From assembly GCA_037176905.1 (NCBI GenBank), contig JBBBWG010030887.1, positions 3,310 to 42,293 of the forward strand: DNA of 38,984 nucleotides. Direction: 5' to 3'. The notes under the pieces are model-generated. The model saw only the letters and a program-made list of their open reading frames with translations, was not told where the DNA came from and did no database searches. A program made the position numbers and the translations under genes. The DNA is from Azolla pinnata (lineage: Eukaryota > Streptophyta > Polypodiopsida > Salviniales > Salviniaceae). Shown one piece after another: positions 33,906 to 38,984 of this stretch; positions within the stretch are counted from its first letter, which is position 1, and every line of letters starts with the position of its first letter.

Positions 33906-35523
33906 ATGGGCAGTGGACCGAGCAGAGAGCGGAGGAATGACTACCCTATCTATTCTCCACCAAGGTATCTTGCTCCGCCCGTACAGCCAACTTATCCTGC
34001 TGCAAACTATCCACAATACCAGCCAGGTATCATGCCCAACATGTATCCGCCAGGCTATTACCACCAGCAATTTCCATATCCAAACACAGGACATTGGACT
34101 CCGTTGCCAGCACCATCCCCAGCTGTAGCTGCTCCATCCCCAATTGTAGCTGTTCCATCTCAACAGACTGTTAAAGTGCACAACACTGTGAACATAAACA
34201 AGGGCACTATTCAATTGATCAAGGATACAGAAAATCCAGGATTTTATTTACTTGCCTTTTCTTATGATGCTGAATCTCCAGGAAGGTAAGAAGAGATGAT
34301 GTGGCCATGAGCTTTGAATCTGGACTCTGATAAGTAAGGTGAATATTTTACAAATTTTACATGTGATACCTGCAGCTTCAACATTTTCCTTTTTGCAAAG
34401 GAGGATGAGACAGATTGTAGCATCAAACCTCTTTCCACCAAAATCTTCAGCCCGATAAGTATACCTTTTGAAAAAGGTACTGCACAAACATTTAAGCAAG
34501 CTTCTGGGTCTGGCCTTTATTTGGATGGTTATGATCCAGCTGATTTGGGGAAGGAGTTGGATGATCAGTTTTGTCCTTTAGTAATTACAGCTCAGACTAA
34601 TGCCTCGCCATCTGAAGGAACCACATCCAGCGAAGAAATGAATCAGAATAATTTAGGAGTGTCTGAAGGAACTACGGTTATTGATGGGAATTTAGGAGCA
34701 CCACTTCCGAAGTCTGTGAATTCACAGGTAACGGAAGCAGTTATTTTGAAAAAAGAGAATGGAGATTGCAAGGTGCGGGTCTTGAGGCAGACTATTTGGG
34801 TTGATGGTGCAAGATATGAATTGAAAGAATTATATGGAGTTGCGGATGCTGGGGATAAAACTGAAAATGCTGAAGAGGATGAAGATGATTTTGGAAAGGA
34901 ATGCGTTATTTGCTTGTCGGAGACTCGAGATACTGCTGTTTTTCCATGCCGGCACATGGTAAATATATTTTCTTGATGTTTTGCTTTAGTTCTTGTTGTT
35001 GGTCCTTTGTCTATCTAATTAAGACATGGTTTCAGCCCTTGGTTTTGAGCTGCATTTGAAGGAAAACCTGCAAAATGTGCATGCTATTGGATAAAATAAG
35101 ATTTGTTAATATGTGAAATGTATCCCAACCAATAATGAACTTGATCATGTATTTACCATCTAACCCATATGATCTGTTTCTTGAATACCAAGGATCATTA
35201 GTCTGGATAGACGTACCCGGCATATCGACAAACTATTTGTTTTAGGTTTGCATATGTAGTTACCATCTAACCTATATGATCTGTTTCTTGAATACCAAGG
35301 ATATCGACAAACTATTTGTTTTATGCTTGCATATATTATAGCTTGAAGCGCTGAAATGGGTCAAACCTTTAATTTACCATCACTATCTTGTTTTATCTTC
35401 TTCTGTTTCTTGCAGTGCATGTGCAGCGGATGTGCTGAAGAGCTTAAAAGTCAAATGAGCAAGTGTCCGATCTGTCGGCAACAAGTAGGGTATCTTCTCA
35501 AAATTGATTTCAGAAAGAAATAG
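33906..35523 (+). CDS. LOG2/LUL-type RING E3 ubiquitin ligase
   Basis: Exons 33906-34285, 34376-34958 and 35416-35523 join in phase to 356 aa. The N-terminus MGSGPSRERR has Gly2 in the position N-myristoylated in LOG2/LUL proteins. A Pro/Tyr-rich stretch follows (about 15-85). The LUL/DAR2 region covers NINKGTIQLIKDTENPGFYLLAFSY, SFNIFLFAKED, IPFEKGTAQTFKQ and VLRQTIWVDGARYELKELYG. The C-terminal C3HC4 RING uses Cys303, Cys306, Cys318, His320, Cys324, Cys327, Cys338 and Cys341; the last intron splits it after His320-Met321. The family ubiquitinates membrane-associated partners; Arabidopsis LOG2 works with GDU1 in amino-acid export. An acidic Ser/Thr-rich segment (about 180-225) is less conserved. 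No essential RING residue is missing. Confidence 0.92.
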
Positions 35524-37000
35524 ATGGGATAGATGGGGTGGGAGGAAACAAGAATTATGCATGTAAAATGTGGGTAGCCTTTTCAAACAGAAACTCTTTA
35601 TATAAGGGTCTGTAGAAATCACAGGCAATTTGTATGTAAAGTTTACTATTGTTGACTCAAAAAATTATATTCACTTAAAAGTTGAAGGGCGCTGAAAGAT
35701 CCGCTTGTATAGCTCTACTTCTACTGCAATAAGCCTTGAAGGATTCAAGGAAGGATTCTTCGTCAAGTTTTGCCAATTGTGTGTGTATACATACATACAT
35801 TTCTGAATATGTATGTTATTTCATCATGAGTGAAGATCAGAACATTCCATATGTACAAAGGGTTTTGTTCATTGCTTTGTCTTGTATTCTGGGGATGTAT
35901 ATATGTACAAAGGGTTGGTGGTAACAGTAAGTGAAATGGGTCTCAGATTCGAGTTTGAAATGCAGACCAATTCCAGCAGTACAGTACAGGATAAAGCCTT
36001 CAGTATTGTGGTAATATGTAAGTCATTTCTGTATGTATGCAAGCTCTAGTTATGGGCTAAAGCCAACTAACAACACAAATTCTGCTCATTGCCAGTGAAT
36101 GCCTTTGAACCTCCAGAAATATGCGTTGAGGGAGGCGCACATTTCTTATCCGGTGCAACAGGTAATTTTTTTACACTGAGCTTAAACACCACAGTATGGT
36201 CTCTTTTTCTTTTCTTTTTTTACTCCTACAAAAAGAAGACACTTCCTTTTCATTTCCAGTAGTGCATGTGACCCTGCTGCATATAAAAAATAAATGGCTT
36301 TCACCCAATTGAAAGGAAAAGGCAATGAATTGTCTCTCTCTTGAACAGTGAATGAATGAAATGGAGCACCAAAAGGACCCTTCCAATTTATTGTATTTCA
36401 AGCGGTACTAGTGGTAGTATTAGAGGGAGGCTTTTTCAATGTCCTTTTTGTGGGACTTCATTGGCATTGACAGTGCCCATATTTTTACTGTGTGGTAACA
36501 ATCAAGTATGTAGACAAAGAATACATGATGAAGTCTCTGGTTCTTCTTCTTACAGATTTGCATCATCACATGTTCTTCTTCTTACTGGTTTTGCTTCATC
36601 ACATGTATGCTCAAAACGCAGGATGATAGATTGTATTTATGGTGGTGCCACTGTCGGATTATTCATCGACTAGTTTAGGGTTTAGGGGAACTAGATGATC
36701 CAACAAGATGTGCAATTGTGAGTCGATTCACAGGTGAGGAATGGAGGAACAAGTTTGAGAACCAAATCAGTCGGGCTTCTGATCGCGGGTTCGAAACCCT
36801 GCTTTCCTTTGCTCTATAAGATTCCATCACTAGTGTAATATAGGTTTATGCTTCGATCAGGAGCCATGTCTAGTGCAACATAGTGGATAACGCACATGCA
36901 CACATGCATACGTATAAGACATGGTCTTCCCAGCTTTCGTCTGGCTTTCTGACCATGGTCACCTTGGGCAAGACAACCTGCATCAGGGGGTTTTAGTGAT
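35524..37000. other. 3' flank of the LUL gene, no further gene seen
   Basis: This should contain the 3' UTR. A short direct duplication (tcttcttcttac...catcacatg) lies at 36540-36605. An open frame at 36356-36673 contains CPFC and CGNNQVC by chance but has no domain, and the region reads as non-coding. Confidence 0.45.
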
Positions 37001-37960
37001 GCGATGCTTTGTTTCAGACACGGGCGACGAGTTCCTGGGGTTCAAAGGTCGGAGCGAAAATCGCAAGCAGAGATGAGCTGTTATTTATACAGCTGGTTGG
37101 GTCTCATGCTGCTTGCTTGCTGTTGGCAGGCTAGCTTGGCTTTAAGAAGAGAGATCATCATCATAAACCATCATCTGGGTTTTCTGTTGCTGTCTGTCTG
37201 ATTGTCCCTCTGTTATTTTTGTCTGCCTGCTGCAAAGGTTGTTGTTGCGCGGAGAAAACAGAAGAAGCCAGATGACGACGATGACGACGACGGCCGTGAT
37301 CGGGATGATGGGAAGGGTCAAAGGGGGCTTTGTCTCATCTGTATGCAACTGCATTTGCATGCATTCATGCAGACTATGCATACATACTGCTGATCTGCGG
37401 AAACGAACAATTCTGTCAGCTTGCTGTACGAACGGGGGCATACACGCACACGCACACTGCCGCCAGTTGTTGATATTGAATGATGCATCTCTCTTTCTTT
37501 CTCTTTGTTGAGCATCTTGTCTTTACAACTCATTGTGGGTGTGTGTGTGCTTGTGTGTGTCGGTCCGCCATACTCGATGAGCGCAAGTGGATGTAGGTGT
37601 GAAACGGGAACGAACAGTGCGAGCCTGTTCGATCGGATTACGTACATACATACACGAATACATAATAAGCAGAGCATAACATTCGGAAGCTTCTGGTTTT
37701 TGTAAACACGAATGTAAGCTTGCAGACGTCTGCGAATGTTATGAAGCGAATGTACGTGTTTTTCTTTAATAAAAGAAAATTTTAATCATAATTTCTCTCT
37801 TTCTTCTGTGGAAAATTTTGTCAATATTTTCTTAAGGTTTGAATGTTTTGCTAAATTTTACCATTCTTCCAGAGTCCGAAACATAGGCTTCTCGTGATTG
37901 TATCAAAATCTCGAATGCTCGAATCATTCTCGATCGCGGTTTGTAGCTTGCGAAAGTATG
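37001..37960. other. Non-coding stretch, no gene seen
   Basis: Short open frames on both strands here are unlike known proteins. Contains (GAC/GAT)n near 37275 and (GT)n near 37540. Confidence 0.4.
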
Positions 37961-38220
37961 GTTCGTTCTATGCATACATACACACATGCACACGTACATA
38001 CATACATACATACACATATGCGTATGAACACATGCATACATACTTACATACACACGTATGAGCATATGCTACATACATACACACATACGCACACATACAT
38101 ACACACATACGCACACATACATACATGCCATTTTTTTAATCTTATTAGTTTAACACACTACCAAAACCAACTGTAGATGAATGCATATATATATATATAT
38201 ATACATATATATATACATCT
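37961..38220. repeat. (ACAT)n and (AT)n microsatellites
   Basis: Compound ACAT/ACAC repeats cover about 37970-38130, followed by an (AT)n run at about 38184-38216. Confidence 0.9.
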
Positions 38221-38984
38221 ATATGCAAATAAACAAATAAGTAAGTTAATAATTATATACATTTCAATAGATAAATCCATAAATATATGAATTTTCACAT
38301 GAAAAGGTTCTCTTTTTTGGGCCCTTTATTGTGAGAGGTGCCAAGTTTATATATATATATATATACTCGAAAAGATTTCCTTTTGTATTATTTTATTTTA
38401 TTTTATTTTATGGCAGCAGCGAAAAAATAAAGGGAGAAAAAAAGAAAAACAAAAGGAAACCGAAAAAAAGCCGAGAAGCGAAAAAAAAAAAGGGGGGGAG
38501 AAAAAGCGATGCAGTAAAACAATATCGAAATAGTAAAAGAAAAAAAAAGAAAAAACGGAAAAAAAAGTTGTAGTAAAATAATAATAAAAATGGGAAAAAC
38601 GAAGGAAACAAATAACTGAGAATCGAATAGAATCCGGCAATTTCAAAAAAAAAAAAAAAACTGCAGGATAGAAAAACAAAATAAAAAAGGGAAAACAAAA
38701 AAGCTCACCTACCTCCGAACGGAAAAACGTTCCCCTTTCTTTTTCTTTTATTTTTCCCCTTTTTCGTTTTTGTTCTTCTGTTTATCCAACAAAAAAAGGG
38801 TGCCGTAAATAAACTAAAAAATAAAAACAAGCCGCAAACTCCCAACCAACCAATGAAACATTTAGCCAAAAGAGAAAAAGGAAAAATCAAAATAAAAGGG
38901 AAAAAAGAAGAAAACAAAACCATCCGGAATAAACTGCCCGCTCCTTTTTTGGTCTTTTTGTTCCTTTTTGTGTGTTTTTTTTTG
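38221..38984. other. A-rich low-complexity DNA
   Basis: Contains a (TA)n run near 38350, a TTTTA pentamer run near 38390-38410 and long A/G-rich stretches from 38410 to 38720. The Phe- or Lys-rich open frames here are compositional artefacts. No gene seen. Confidence 0.7.

Noticed and set aside
36760..36830. tRNA-like stretch with a B-box-like GGTTCGAAACC and CTTCTGA loop
   Set aside because: No matching acceptor stem, A box or good T stem. At most a relic of a tRNA-derived element.
38331..38923. Lys-rich (+) and Phe-rich (-) open frames
   Set aside because: They arise from A-rich low-complexity DNA, with no conserved motif.

Overview
This window is nuclear DNA of a land plant. The genes are intron-rich with GT-AG borders. 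The protein families are plant ones: an NPF (NRT1/PTR) transporter, a LOG2/LUL-type RING ligase, a plant U2AF65-related splicing factor and an At4g08330-like protein. Degenerate TTTAGGG-type (Arabidopsis-type telomere) repeats recur. Two further genes, a hedgehog-type Hint protein and a probable TSNAXIP1-like coiled-coil protein, point to a seed-free plant (bryophyte, lycophyte or fern) with motile sperm. That placement is inference. One 100-base run of N (23609-23708) marks an assembly gap.

Layout, left to right: (1) 0-4.4 kb: a small At4g08330-like gene on + (CDS 1726-3318), bracketed by two telomere-like tracts, each sitting in a direct duplication. (2) 4.4-6.4 kb: no convincing gene; microsatellites and a near-perfect 38-bp-arm hairpin. 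(3) 6.43-9.66 kb: TATA-driven, five-exon gene on + for a secreted 608-aa protein with a C-terminal hedgehog-type Hint (autoprocessing) domain. (4) 10.7-18.7 kb: U2AF65-related splicing factor on -, 10 coding exons, 885 aa, with a roughly 2-kb leader intron. (5) 19.5-23.3 kb: NPF transporter on -, three exons, 579 aa. (6) 25.9-29.5 kb: coiled-coil protein on -, nine exons, 528 aa; its first intron exists as five tandem copies. (7) 29.6-30.4 kb: long GAT/GGT simple-sequence tract. (8) 31.1-36 kb: LUL-type RING E3 ligase on +, 356 aa, also with a leader intron. (9) 36-39 kb: no gene seen; microsatellites and A-rich DNA.

The most striking architecture is a diverged inverted duplication. About 2.5 kb at 16.5-19.0 kb (promoter, leader exon and leader intron of the U2AF-like gene) is the reverse complement of about 2.9 kb at 30.8-33.7 kb (the same parts of the LUL ligase gene). 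Two unrelated proteins therefore appear to be expressed from copies of one promoter-leader module, pointing away from each other and enclosing the NPF and coiled-coil genes.

Exon structures were deduced by eye from splice signals, reading phase and family conservation. Every listed coding join keeps phase, but none has transcript support here.
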